Part shown: positions 24,340 to 33,079 of the stretch, one piece after another | How the letters are laid out: every line of letters begins with the position of its first letter | Position numbering within the stretch: the stretch's first letter is position 1 | Notes under the pieces: generated by a model | The model's input: only the letters and a program-made list of their open reading frames with translations | What the model was told of the DNA's origin: nothing | Databases searched by the model: none | NCBI GenBank assembly: GCA_944325815.1 | Contig: CALVBV010000008.1 | Coordinates: forward strand, 1-36,346 | Length of the DNA: 36,346 bases | Source: Candidatus Gastranaerophilales bacterium | Lineage (GTDB): Bacteria; Cyanobacteriota; Vampirovibrionia; Gastranaerophilales; Gastranaerophilaceae | Direction of reading: 5' to 3' | Position numbers and translations under genes: made by a program

Positions 24340-25806
24340 CTAAAACGCCAGAAGGAATCCGTATGTCGAAAATCGCGGATTGTTTTTCTCGTTTGGATTA
24401 TTCTTTATAAAGTTTTTAAGAATTTTTCTGGCTTTTAAATATTTTTTTTCACGTATATAAATATTTGCGTAATTAATCGCATAATCAATATTCTTTGGCG
24501 CTTTTCGGGTTAAATACTGATACTCTTCTACAGCTTTTTCCGGTTTATTTTGGCTTACATAGATTTCTGCAAGTAAAAAATGCATCTCATCGCTGTTGCG
24601 AATGTCCAAAGCCTTTTTTATATACTCTTCTGCAAGTTCCGTGTGGTTTATATAATAGTATGAAACTGCAAGGTTATAATAAATTATACATTTTATCTCT
24701 TCAGAATCTGCTAATCTTAAAGCTTTTTCGAGGCTTCTTATTGCCTCCGGATATCTTTTTTCCGCAACATAGCTTTCTGCCAAATCAATGTAGCCGCTAG
24801 GAAGTCCCGGGGCCTGACGGATATAATTTTTGGCTTCTTTTGCTTTTGATCTGTTTACTTCCTCAGCGTCTCCCAATACCAGATATGGAATATATTCACC
24901 TGCTAATTCTTTAGAATTTGTTATGTCCGGCTCTATTTTATAAAGAAGCTTAAGAGTATTGATATCTGCTTTACTCAGCTCTTCCCGGCTGTCATCAATT
25001 ATTGTATTGCTGTCTTTTGCCAGATACATTATATTATTCTTTTCATAACTGTGTCCCATAAACCCGAGAGCGTGGAAAATCTCGTGAAGCGCTGTATTGT
25101 ACACCTGATTCTGCGTAAAATAATTACCCTCAGGATCCTGCAGGTAGAATTTTATCCGCATATTTTTTAATTTATTAGAATGAGTGGATGGTACTGTGTA
25201 TGCTACAACGTATTTTTTACCATATTCTAAATCTTCAACTTTGTTCTGTTGGAAATCTATCAGAATATTCGCATCATCTGTATTGACCTTGGAAAATAAT
25301 ATACTGTGCGAACTTGCTTTTTCCCAGTCTGAAAACGCGGTATCAATCTCTTTGATGAACTCCTGCGGCACACCGGAAGTATGCAGATAAGCATAAGTTA
25401 TCGGAATCTTGCCCCATCTTACAATCTTTTGGTTAAATGGCGCTTGTTTTATATAATTTAAAGGATATTTTCGGTGGATTTCACGCATTAAATCATATAA
25501 AAAATACTTAGCTTTATAAGAAGCACTATCTTGGATTTTATCCTCTGCAATACCTGCAAGTTTCCGCTGGCTGTCTATTGTAAGAGGTGAATTTATTAGT
25601 GAATTGACATAAGTCTCTCTTTGCTTGGAATCTTTATTCCCCAGGCGGAATGAATACTCATAATACTCCTGTGCTTTGGGGATATTATTATGCCGGTAAT
25701 AATAATCACCAAGCCCGGCGTATATTGTATCTGCATTGTTTCTAAAATATAATGAACCGCAAAGCACAAGAATCAGAAAAGAATAAAAAGCGATTCTAAC
25801 CTTCAT
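24340..25806 (-). CDS. Matrixin-type metalloprotease with TPR repeats
   Basis: The 488-residue protein has an N-terminal membrane anchor or signal (residues 4-20) and a TPR-like pair. The metzincin catalytic domain follows: H241-E-I-F-H-A-L-G-F-M-G-H252 is the complete zinc motif HExxHxxGxxGH, and NIMY (Met260) is the Met-turn. IPITYAYLHTSG and the ANILIDFQ strand fit the M10 fold. From about residue 325, four or more TPR units extend to the end (IDLAESYVAEKRYPEAIRSL and similar). It should act outside the cytoplasm; the target is unknown. The gene overlaps scpB by 11 bases, so its translation is coupled to condensin genes. A perfect hairpin follows the stop. Confidence 0.9.
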   Translation of the reverse strand: MKVRIAFYSFLILVLCGSLYFRNNADTIYAGLGDYYYRHNNIPKAQEYYEYSFRLGNKDSKQRETYVNSLINSPLTIDSQRKLAGIAEDKIQDSASYKAKYFLYDLMREIHRKYPLNYIKQAPFNQKIVRWGKIPITYAYLHTSGVPQEFIKEIDTAFSDWEKASSHSILFSKVNTDDANILIDFQQNKVEDLEYGKKYVVAYTVPSTHSNKLKNMRIKFYLQDPEGNYFTQNQVYNTALHEIFHALGFMGHSYEKNNIMYLAKDSNTIIDDSREELSKADINTLKLLYKIEPDITNSKELAGEYIPYLVLGDAEEVNRSKAKEAKNYIRQAPGLPSGYIDLAESYVAEKRYPEAIRSLEKALRLADSEEIKCIIYYNLAVSYYYINHTELAEEYIKKALDIRNSDEMHFLLAEIYVSQNKPEKAVEEYQYLTRKAPKNIDYAINYANIYIREKKYLKARKILKNFIKNNPNEKNNPRFSTYGFLLAF

Positions 25807-26341
25807 TTATAGTTCCTTCTTTTGTCTCAGGCTCATCATCTTTTACGCCATTATCTATATTTAAGGTTTTAACAAGCGTTCTTACATCACCCTTGAGCTT
25901 GAAATACTCGGCAAACTTAGGAGTTGTTTTAATATTAAATGAACGCCCGTTTTTGTCTTTGTGGCGGGAGATTAATCCTTTTTCCAGAAGTTCCTGAACA
26001 TGTTCATACGCGTTTGAGCCTCTTAATTCTTTTAATAAAGATTGTCTTATTGGCTCTTTGAGCGCAATAACCGTCAATGTCTTTAATACAGGAGGTTTTA
26101 ATTCCACCGGACAGAGTTTTTCTACAATATCTAAGTGTTCCTGTTTTACCTGCAGAATATAGCCGTTCTCATCATCGATTTCTAATGCGCCTTCTCTTGA
26201 GGCGTAGTCCATTATAAGCTCAAGCAGAGCTTCCTCCACTTTTTCCGGCTCTTCTTCCAGAATTTCCGCTATGTCTTTTATTTGAAGGACTTTGGCTGTA
26301 ACAAATAAAACAGCCTCTATTCTCGATTTTAGCTGTTCCAT
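25796..26341 (-). CDS. scpB: Segregation and condensation protein B
   Basis: ScpB is a kleisin-associated winged-helix protein of the Smc-ScpAB condensin. The 181-residue protein starts with LKSRIEAVLFVTAKVLQIKDIAEIL, the first winged-helix domain. The second has TVIALKEPIRQSLLKELRGSNAYEHVQELLEKGLI, the family's most conserved part. The acidic tail (DNGVKDDEPETKEG) is typical. The start overlaps the scpA stop by one base and the end overlaps the metalloprotease by 11 bases. Confidence 0.94.
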   Translation of the reverse strand: MEQLKSRIEAVLFVTAKVLQIKDIAEILEEEPEKVEEALLELIMDYASREGALEIDDENGYILQVKQEHLDIVEKLCPVELKPPVLKTLTVIALKEPIRQSLLKELRGSNAYEHVQELLEKGLISRHKDKNGRSFNIKTTPKFAEYFKLKGDVRTLVKTLNIDNGVKDDEPETKEGTINEG

Positions 26342-27183
26342 TATGCGGCGCCTCCTTCAAGGTTTTCTTGAGAAGGCTCAGCAGGACGCCTTACTACGTA
26401 CAAATCAGAATAAAATTCATCCTGTTCCAAATCATAGTCACTTTCTGCTGTCAGAAACAAAAGCGAAATATAAGCGTTAATCTTATCCATCCCGAGAAGT
26501 GTTAACTCGTTGAGTTCAATTCTGTCCTGACGGCTCAAAATCTCGGAAAGATTTGCCTTGAGCCTCTGAACCCCGTCTTCTATATACTCATCATGCGCAA
26601 GATTAATAATATCATCAGGAGAAAGTCTCGCATAATTCTGAACCCTGCGTTTGGCTCTTTCGTGCGCATTTTTGAGAGACTGCTTTTTATCAAGCATTTC
26701 ATAAAATTCCAACTGGCGGATTAAGTCTCTCAAGGTCACAACCCTGTTATGATTAAGTCTTACGCTTGTTCTTCTCTGCAAAACCTCATCAATTGAGATT
26801 ACGTTATTTGTCGGAATATATTCCTCCTTATAATCAAGCGGCATCTCGTCATCATAATTAAAATCTTCTTCGTGCTGAGGCTCAAAATCTAAAACATCTA
26901 ATCCTTCCAGCACATTGGATTTGAGCTTCAAAAGAATGGCTGCAAACAAAAGAGTTCTGCCTGTAAGACGCAGGTTTTGAGCTTTGGACTGAAATAAGTG
27001 CATTAAATACTTGTCCGTAACTTCTACAATATCGACATTCCACGGGTCAATTTTCCCCTGTTTTGCCATATTTACAAGTATTTCAATCCCGTCCACTTCC
27101 GCTTCGTGAACGATTTCTTCCTGCGCTGCGCTAAGCGTCTGATTATGTAATATATTCGTACTATCTATATTATTTACTGCCAT
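26341..27183 (-). CDS. scpA: Segregation and condensation protein A
   Basis: ScpA is the kleisin that bridges Smc heads. The 280-residue protein has the N-terminal family block GIEILVNMAKQGKIDPWNVDIVEVTDKYL and LRLTGRTLLFAAILLKLKS, and a C-terminal winged helix near LNELTLLGMDKINAYISLLFLTAE. It lies 9 bases after the ORF6N gene. The ATG has no clear ribosome-binding site, but TAGAAT ends 6 bases before it, echoing the leaderless geometry of other genes here, although a -35 is not evident. The stop overlaps scpB by one base. Confidence 0.95.
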   Translation of the reverse strand: MAVNNIDSTNILHNQTLSAAQEEIVHEAEVDGIEILVNMAKQGKIDPWNVDIVEVTDKYLMHLFQSKAQNLRLTGRTLLFAAILLKLKSNVLEGLDVLDFEPQHEEDFNYDDEMPLDYKEEYIPTNNVISIDEVLQRRTSVRLNHNRVVTLRDLIRQLEFYEMLDKKQSLKNAHERAKRRVQNYARLSPDDIINLAHDEYIEDGVQRLKANLSEILSRQDRIELNELTLLGMDKINAYISLLFLTAESDYDLEQDEFYSDLYVVRRPAEPSQENLEGGAA

Positions 27184-27192
27184 ATCTATATT

Positions 27193-27735
27193 CTAATTTA
27201 TACCTTTAATCTTTTTATCCTCTGTTTTTATGAATCCTATTTTAGCAGGCTTGGTTCTGTCCATCAGTAAATCTATGGCCTGATAAATTTCTTTCATATC
27301 CTCTTTGTAGTCCTTACAATGCTCTATAAAGTAGTGTTCAAGATCCGCAACCCGTCTTGCCAAATCTTTGTTTTCTAATGCGAATTGCCTTAATTTTACA
27401 AAGGTATCAATAATTTGTATGTTTATTTGTATTGCTCTTTCTGAGTTTAATACACTTGAAAGCATAGCAACTCCCTGCTCAGTGAATACATAGGGTGTGT
27501 AGCGCCTGCCGCCATGCTGCTTGCTTGAGGTCGCAATTTGCGACCTCAAGTTTTCAAACTCTTCTTCTGATAATTGAAACATATAATGTTTTGGAAAGCG
27601 TGTAATATTACGCTTAACAGCTTCATTTAGTCTCTTTGTCGGAACTTCATACAATTTCGCGAGGTCGCTGTCGAGCATTACCTTTACACCCCTGATTTCA
27701 TATATTAAATTCTGTATTTGTACTACTTTATCCAC
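27193..27735 (-). CDS. ORF6N-domain DNA-binding protein inside the condensin operon
   Basis: The 180-residue protein has an N-terminal ORF6N domain (IYEIRGVKVMLDSDLAKLYEV, then RLNEAVKRNITRFPKHYMFQL and RRYTPYVFTEQGVAMLSSVL), a DNA-binding module common in phages and mobile elements, followed by a coiled helix and a basic tail. The start is GTG with AAGGGA upstream. It lies between smc and scpA, which are usually not separated by such a gene. Within it, CTTGAGGTCGCA (27534-27545) and TGCGACCTCAAG (27549-27560) form a perfect 12-bp hairpin in the coding sequence. It may be a transferred gene or an operon-specific regulator. Confidence 0.9.
   Translation of the reverse strand: MDKVVQIQNLIYEIRGVKVMLDSDLAKLYEVPTKRLNEAVKRNITRFPKHYMFQLSEEEFENLRSQIATSSKQHGGRRYTPYVFTEQGVAMLSSVLNSERAIQINIQIIDTFVKLRQFALENKDLARRVADLEHYFIEHCKDYKEDMKEIYQAIDLLMDRTKPAKIGFIKTEDKKIKGIN
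27534..27560. repeat. Perfect 12-bp inverted repeat inside the ORF6N gene
   Basis: Two exact 12-base arms with a 3-base loop (ATT), within the codons for LRSQIATS. Plus strand is followed by TTTT. It could be a protein-binding site, an mRNA hairpin or an antisense stop. Confidence 0.75.
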
Positions 27736-27793
27736 TTAATCCCTTATTCTGTTGTTAATTTTTCATATCGCAAAATGAGATATCAAACTAACC

Positions 27794-30700
27794 TTAATCT
27801 CTTAGCTTAACCCCAGTAACCTTAGAGATACCCTTTTCTTTTTGTGTAACCCCGATAGTTCTGTTTGCGGATTCTATCATCGGTTTTCTGTGGCTTACGA
27901 CGATAAACTGGGTTGTTTCGGCCTGTGATTGAACTATATGAGCAAGTTTTTCCACATTTATGCCGTCTAAACTTGCGTCAACTTCATCAAACGCATAAAA
28001 AGGCGCCGGCATGTATTTTTGGATTGCAAACACAAAAGATAGCGCAGTTAGAGCCTTTTCCCCTCCGGACATGCCTGCAAGACGCTGCTTTTTCTTATCT
28101 CTCGGCTGGGCCTCTATATCCAGACCGCCTTCAAAAGGCTTTTCTTCATTTTCCAGAATCAGTGTGCCTTCGCCGTCTGAAAGTCTGTGGAAAATATCTT
28201 TAAAGTTTTCATTTATCACATTGTATGTTTTGAGGAAAGTTTCTTTTTTCAAATCCTCGTAGCCTTTCATTCTCTCAAGAATCTGCGCACGCTCGTTGCT
28301 TAGGGTTTCTATCTGGTTCTGGAGTTCCTGCTGGCGCGCTGAAACTTTTTCAAAATCTTCCAGAGCCTTCATGTTAACTGCACCCAAATCATCCATTCTC
28401 TTTTGTAATCTTTGTATTCTGGAAGTTATCTCCTCAATCGACATCTCAACAGGAGTTAAGTCATTAACATTTACACCTGCTTCCGTTAAAATATTTTTTG
28501 TTTCTTCAAGCTGAGGCTCTAATTCCCGCCGTCTTGCTTTAAACGATTCTATCTGTTCGGCAATTTTTTCTATATCAGAAGCCTTAAGATTGCGCTGGGT
28601 TTCAATATCAACAAGGTCTTTATTAATATCGTCTCTCTGCTTAAGAAGTTCTCCGAGCTTGTCCGTAATCTCCTTTATCTGAACTTCCAGAACATCAAGC
28701 TGCTCATTTAAACCCTTTATTTCTTCCGTAAACTTAGCTTTATCAAGTTCCAAGTCTTTATTTGAATTAAGAGAACGCTCAATTGTGTCGTTGTGTGTCT
28801 TTATTGTTGTTTTTATAAAATCTATTCTCTGATGAAGTCCCTCGATTTCGTTATTAGCGTCTGCCATGTTCTTTTCATAACGCTTAATTTCCGCCTCGAC
28901 ACCGGCTGTTTTTTCTTTGAGATCCTTTAAGTCAGCATCGTTCATAAGCTTTTCAACTTCCGAAATCGCTGTCTGAACATCCGTCATTTTTTCCGAAATA
29001 TTGATGTGCTCTTCTTCCAGCTTATCAAGAGTTTTTTCTATGGATGAGATTTCAGGCGCGGTTGTTTTAATAAACCCGGCTCTTTCATCAATATTTTTCT
29101 GCGTATTTTCAAAACTTGTTTCAAGGTTTGTGAGTTCAAGTTTCGCTTTATTAAACTCTGTTGTGGATGTTGAATACTTGCTTCTTACATCCTCCATTTT
29201 GGCTTCCAGATTTGAGCGCTTAGAAACAAGAGCAGAGTATTTAGATTCCATCTCTTTTAATCTGGCTTTGAACGTATCAATTTCGGAATCGGAGTTCTGC
29301 GCAAATTTTAAACCTGTTTTTCTCACGGCACCGCCTGTTATTGAGCCTGATTTTTCAAACAAGTCGCCTGAGAGCGTCACCATTCTGTATTTACCGATAA
29401 GTTTGTTTGCGGTGTTTCTGTCTTCCACAACAAGGGTTTCGCCTACTGCGTAATAAAAAGCATTCAAATACTCATCATCAAAATCAATAAGGTTGATTGC
29501 AAAATCTATTACGCCTTTCTCTTTTGGAAGATTCAAGCTTCTCGGGCATTTAACGATTTTGTTTAGAGGAACAAAAGTTGCACGCCCGGCGTTTGAGGAT
29601 TTAAGAAGCTCAATACAGGTGGAAGCAACATGCTCGTCGTCAACAACTATATGCGCCATTCTTCCGCCGACCGCTATTTCCATCGCGGTAGAATACTCCT
29701 CGTCGACTTGACCGAGCTTCATCAAAGGTGCGTGAACCCCTTGGATATTTGCGTTTATAACTGTATCAACCGCACGTCCGAGGTTAGCTTCTTCGTTCGC
29801 CTGCTTAACTGCTTCAAGCTGATATATCTTCTTACGTGCTGCTTGAAGGTCGTAGTCCATGTCTGTGATTTCATTTTTAGTTTTATCATACTCATTTAAT
29901 GTATTTTTAAGGATGATTTTGAAATCGTCAAGTTCTTTGCCAAGTTGTTCAATAAGAAGTTCTTTTGAAGATTTTGTCTCAGAAAAATTGGCCTTAAAAT
30001 CTTCAAGTTCCTTAAGTTTAGCCTCGGCTTCCTCAAGCAGTTTTTTCTTTGTCGATAGGTCTGCTTCCAGAGGCGCCTGTTTCTGGATAAGTTTGGTTTC
30101 TTTATCCTGCAGGTCTTCGAGCTCTTTTCTTAAAGTATTCCTTTTTTCAATATGTTTCTCAGCGGTTTCATTCAAGCCGGACATATCTTCAAGAATCTTA
30201 TGCAGAATTGCTTTCTGCTCTTCAATATTTTTTTCAATTCCTTTAATTTCGTCCTGCTTTAATGTAATTTTAAGTTCGGCATCTTTTATTTTGCCTTCCT
30301 GAACTTCGATACCGTTTTTTGTGTTCTCAATTGTTTTTAAGTTATCCTGAATTTGTTTGTCTGCAAAAACTATTGAAGAGTTTTTCCTTGCAATAGAGCC
30401 CTTAATCTCTTCTGCTTTTTGTTTCAGCTCAAGCTGATGACCTTCGCCTTTTTCCGTAATAGTCTTGGAAATCTCGTCATATTTTTCTTTTATGAGTTTA
30501 AGTCTCTCTTCAAGGTCTTTGGATTTGATTTCTTCTTCTTTTTTGCGTTTTGTGAACTCTAATATATTTTCGTGAGCTTTTTCTAAGTTTCTTCTTATAT
30601 CAAAAAACTTAACCGTATTAATCTGGCTTTCAAGCCCTGTTTTCTCATCTTTGAGTTTTTGATACTTGAGCGCGACTTCTTTTTCTTCATTAAGCTGCTC

Positions 30701-31285
30701 AAGCCTTACGTTAACTTCATTCAGAATTAATGTAGAATTAACAACTCTCTTTTCAACCGTTTCAAGTTCGTTTGTTGCCTGCTCTATACGCCTGTCAAAA
30801 TCTGCAACGCCTGCGATTTCATCAATAATTTTTCTTCTCTCTCCGGGCGTGCAGTTTGTAATACTCATAACATCGCCCTGCATCATAACATTGTAGCTGT
30901 TTGGCGTAATATTGTACTTTTCAAGCTTAGCGTGAATATCCGAAAGCGTTGCGATTTTATCATCAAGATAATATATACTGTTAAACCCTTGTGAAGATTT
31001 ACGGATTCTTCTTGCAACAGAAAAATCCCCTTCTTCTGTTTCTCCGAATGTAACTTTTACATAAGCTTCGTTTCTTTTGTTATATGTGGATATTAGGTGG
31101 AAAAGCTTTTCAGCCCTAAGGGTTCTTGATGTAGAAAGCCCCAGAGCAAAGAGAATACTGTCTATAATATTACTTTTTCCGGAACCATTCGGGCCGGAAA
31201 TGGTAGTAAACCCCTTCAGCATAGGTATTTCAACTTTATTTGCAAATGACTTGAAGTTATCAACTTCCAGCTGTTTTATGTACAT
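27794..31285 (-). CDS. smc: Chromosome segregation ATPase Smc
   Basis: Smc is the motor of bacterial condensin. The 1163-residue protein has the head Walker A GPNGSGKS at residues 31-38, two long coiled-coil arms and a central hinge (about 500-660, with LMKLGQVDEEYSTAMEIAVGG and GDLFEKSGSITGG). The C-terminal head has the signature LAGMSGGEKALTALS and Walker B FYAFDEVDASLD. The frame is open 90 bases further upstream, but GAGGA lies before the ATG at 31285, the conserved MYIKQLEVDNFKSF starts there, and the predicted promoter overlaps the longer extension. It heads the smc - ORF6N - scpA - scpB - metalloprotease operon. Confidence 0.96.
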   Translation of the reverse strand: MYIKQLEVDNFKSFANKVEIPMLKGFTTISGPNGSGKSNIIDSILFALGLSTSRTLRAEKLFHLISTYNKRNEAYVKVTFGETEEGDFSVARRIRKSSQGFNSIYYLDDKIATLSDIHAKLEKYNITPNSYNVMMQGDVMSITNCTPGERRKIIDEIAGVADFDRRIEQATNELETVEKRVVNSTLILNEVNVRLEQLNEEKEVALKYQKLKDEKTGLESQINTVKFFDIRRNLEKAHENILEFTKRKKEEEIKSKDLEERLKLIKEKYDEISKTITEKGEGHQLELKQKAEEIKGSIARKNSSIVFADKQIQDNLKTIENTKNGIEVQEGKIKDAELKITLKQDEIKGIEKNIEEQKAILHKILEDMSGLNETAEKHIEKRNTLRKELEDLQDKETKLIQKQAPLEADLSTKKKLLEEAEAKLKELEDFKANFSETKSSKELLIEQLGKELDDFKIILKNTLNEYDKTKNEITDMDYDLQAARKKIYQLEAVKQANEEANLGRAVDTVINANIQGVHAPLMKLGQVDEEYSTAMEIAVGGRMAHIVVDDEHVASTCIELLKSSNAGRATFVPLNKIVKCPRSLNLPKEKGVIDFAINLIDFDDEYLNAFYYAVGETLVVEDRNTANKLIGKYRMVTLSGDLFEKSGSITGGAVRKTGLKFAQNSDSEIDTFKARLKEMESKYSALVSKRSNLEAKMEDVRSKYSTSTTEFNKAKLELTNLETSFENTQKNIDERAGFIKTTAPEISSIEKTLDKLEEEHINISEKMTDVQTAISEVEKLMNDADLKDLKEKTAGVEAEIKRYEKNMADANNEIEGLHQRIDFIKTTIKTHNDTIERSLNSNKDLELDKAKFTEEIKGLNEQLDVLEVQIKEITDKLGELLKQRDDINKDLVDIETQRNLKASDIEKIAEQIESFKARRRELEPQLEETKNILTEAGVNVNDLTPVEMSIEEITSRIQRLQKRMDDLGAVNMKALEDFEKVSARQQELQNQIETLSNERAQILERMKGYEDLKKETFLKTYNVINENFKDIFHRLSDGEGTLILENEEKPFEGGLDIEAQPRDKKKQRLAGMSGGEKALTALSFVFAIQKYMPAPFYAFDEVDASLDGINVEKLAHIVQSQAETTQFIVVSHRKPMIESANRTIGVTQKEKGISKVTGVKLRD

Positions 31286-31351
31286 TATTCCTCTTCTTTT
31301 CTCCCCAACATTTCTGCGATTAAGATAAAGGGCGTAGTTTCCCCTCTTTTT

Positions 31352-31380
31352 ATTACACACTAAAATCAGCCTCATGTCAA
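31352..31380 (-). promoter_or_regulatory. Predicted sigma-70 promoter of the smc operon
   Basis: Minus strand: perfect TTGACA (31375-31380), 17 bases, TGTAAT (31352-31357). The transcript would start near 31346, leaving a leader of about 60 bases to the ATG at 31285. Confidence 0.65.
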
Positions 31381-31429
31381 TCTGTAACAGTTTATGTAGC
31401 CGAATTTCTGTTTATGCTAAACTTGTTCT

Positions 31430-32527
31430 ATGGACAAAATTTTTTCTGATAAAATAAATATTTTGAAGGCGCTTGCAATTACACTTGTTGTTTCGGGACA
31501 CCTTGAGTTTAGAATGTTTGACATGTTTCCGCCTTATTCTTTTCAGTTAACATTGTTCTTCTTTATCTCCGGCATGCTTTTTAAAGATAAGTATCTGGAC
31601 AGTGTATTTGAGTTTATAAAAAGAAGAGTTAAAAGCCTTTTGGTTTTGTATTTTCTTTATTCTGCATTTTACGCCGTAGTTACGGTTGTCTTGGATAAAC
31701 TCACCGGCAAATTCTGGGGAATGCCTCTTACCTGGAAGAATTTTTTTATAACTCCGTTTCTAAACGGACACCAGTTTGATCTTTCATGCCCTATGTGGTT
31801 TGTTCCGCAGTTGTTTATCACAATGATATGCTTTCTCTTTTTCCAAAGGTTTTTAAGAGAAAAAAAAGAATGGGTACATTTTGTTATATATGCAATTATG
31901 GGATTCTCGGCAATTCCTTTATCTAAAATGATTGAACTTAATCCGGTTTCTTTAATTGCAATAAGGGTTATGTTCTCATTGTTTTTTGTATATTTAGGAC
32001 ATTTCTATACAAAAAAAGTTCAGGGAAATTACAATATTTTCACGCCCAAAATTCTTGCCTTTGTTCTCTGCCTTCAGGCTATATTGTGGCATTTTAACCG
32101 CGATTTTGATCCGACACACGGTATCGGCTTAAGCTATGTTCTTGTATGGGCAAGATTCGACAGCCAGATTATTGTTCCAGTTCTTACAAGTATTACAGGC
32201 ATCTGGTTCTCGCTTTTCTTTATACATGTTACGTATGATTACCTGAAAGACATCAAATTTATAAAACTTGTAGGCGAAAATACATATCACATCATGGCAA
32301 ACCATCTCTTTGTTATGTACCTGATAACTGCCGCTATTTTCTGGGTTAATGGTATTCCGATAAGCGAGAGAAATAATCACAATGTATATTGGATATTTAA
32401 TCCAATACAGAATACTTATTTGTATTTTGTACTCACAATGCTTATTACAACATATTCAGGCGCAGGGCTTAAATGGCTAAAAGCCAATTATAATAAGATT
32501 CCGCTCGTAAATCTCCTCAAGAGGTAG
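31430..32527 (+). CDS. Acyltransferase-3 family membrane protein
   Basis: The 365-residue protein has about ten hydrophobic segments and the family layout: INILKALAITLVVSGH near the start (the conserved His ends the first helix), then LTLFFFISGMLF, and MWFVPQLFI in the middle. These proteins move acyl groups (often acetyl or succinyl) onto surface sugars at the inner membrane; the acceptor is unknown. No ribosome-binding site precedes the ATG. TAAACT ends 6 bases before it, but the -35 region is poor. Its last 51 bases overlap the convergent rsmG, unusually long for neighbouring housekeeping genes. Confidence 0.87.
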   Translation: MDKIFSDKINILKALAITLVVSGHLEFRMFDMFPPYSFQLTLFFFISGMLFKDKYLDSVFEFIKRRVKSLLVLYFLYSAFYAVVTVVLDKLTGKFWGMPLTWKNFFITPFLNGHQFDLSCPMWFVPQLFITMICFLFFQRFLREKKEWVHFVIYAIMGFSAIPLSKMIELNPVSLIAIRVMFSLFFVYLGHFYTKKVQGNYNIFTPKILAFVLCLQAILWHFNRDFDPTHGIGLSYVLVWARFDSQIIVPVLTSITGIWFSLFFIHVTYDYLKDIKFIKLVGENTYHIMANHLFVMYLITAAIFWVNGIPISERNNHNVYWIFNPIQNTYLYFVLTMLITTYSGAGLKWLKANYNKIPLVNLLKR

Positions 32528-33079
32528 GGTATAATCTATAATATCAATAACTCTTGCATTGAACTTCTTTAGTATTTTTTCAGCCCCTTTAAGTTCTTCT
32601 AAGGCTTTTTTTGATTTGTATGCGACAAAATATCCGTCTTTTTTTAATAAGGGAAGCGCATAGCCGGAAATTTTTCCAAGCTCTGCAACAGCACGGCTTG
32701 TTATTATATCAAACTGTTCTTTTATATTTTCCGCCCTGTCGCAAATCGTTGTTAAATTGGTCAGGTTTAATTTTTCTTTCATTGTATTAATAGAGTTGAT
32801 TTTTTTTCTTATACTGTCAAGCCCTGTAACTTTAATATTTTTACACTCAATCGCAATCGGAACTGATGGGAATCCCCCGCCGCAGCCGATATCTAATAGC
32901 TCGGCACTCTCTATTCCAAATTTATCGAAAAAAAGTTTGATTGCCAGAGAATCATAGATATGTTTCTCAAAAAGAAACTTCTCCTCATTTTTGGATATTA
33001 AATTAAGCTTGGAATTTTCTTCCAGAAAAACTCGTTTGTACTCATCAAAATCAGAATTTATCTTAACCAATTTATCCAT
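32477..33079 (-). CDS. rsmG: 16S rRNA (guanine527-N7)-methyltransferase
   Basis: RsmG (GidB) methylates G527 of 16S rRNA using S-adenosylmethionine. The 200-residue protein has SKLNLISKNEE near residue 23, LLDIGCGGGFPSVPIAI (SAM loop) near residue 62, GLDSIRKKINSI, and ITSRAVAELGKI, all conserved. It is slightly shorter than most homologues. Its start overlaps the STAND-like gene stop by 8 bases (ATGGATAA), so translation is coupled, and its last 51 bases are antisense to the acyltransferase gene. It is not next to mnmG or parAB here. Confidence 0.95.
   Translation of the reverse strand: MDKLVKINSDFDEYKRVFLEENSKLNLISKNEEKFLFEKHIYDSLAIKLFFDKFGIESAELLDIGCGGGFPSVPIAIECKNIKVTGLDSIRKKINSINTMKEKLNLTNLTTICDRAENIKEQFDIITSRAVAELGKISGYALPLLKKDGYFVAYKSKKALEELKGAEKILKKFNARVIDIIDYTLPLEEIYERNLIIIGF

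Noticed and set aside
27727-27737. DnaA-box-like TTATCCAC before smc
   Set aside because: A single imperfect match that coincides with the start codons of the ORF6N gene; no cluster of boxes or other origin features.
29001-30302. Long plus-strand reading frames opposite smc
   Set aside because: Ser/Leu/Phe-rich shadows of the coiled-coil codons on the other strand; no start signals or family match.
31286-31375. 30-residue N-terminal extension of Smc
   Set aside because: It overlaps the predicted promoter, and the ribosome-binding site and conserved N-terminus point to 31285.
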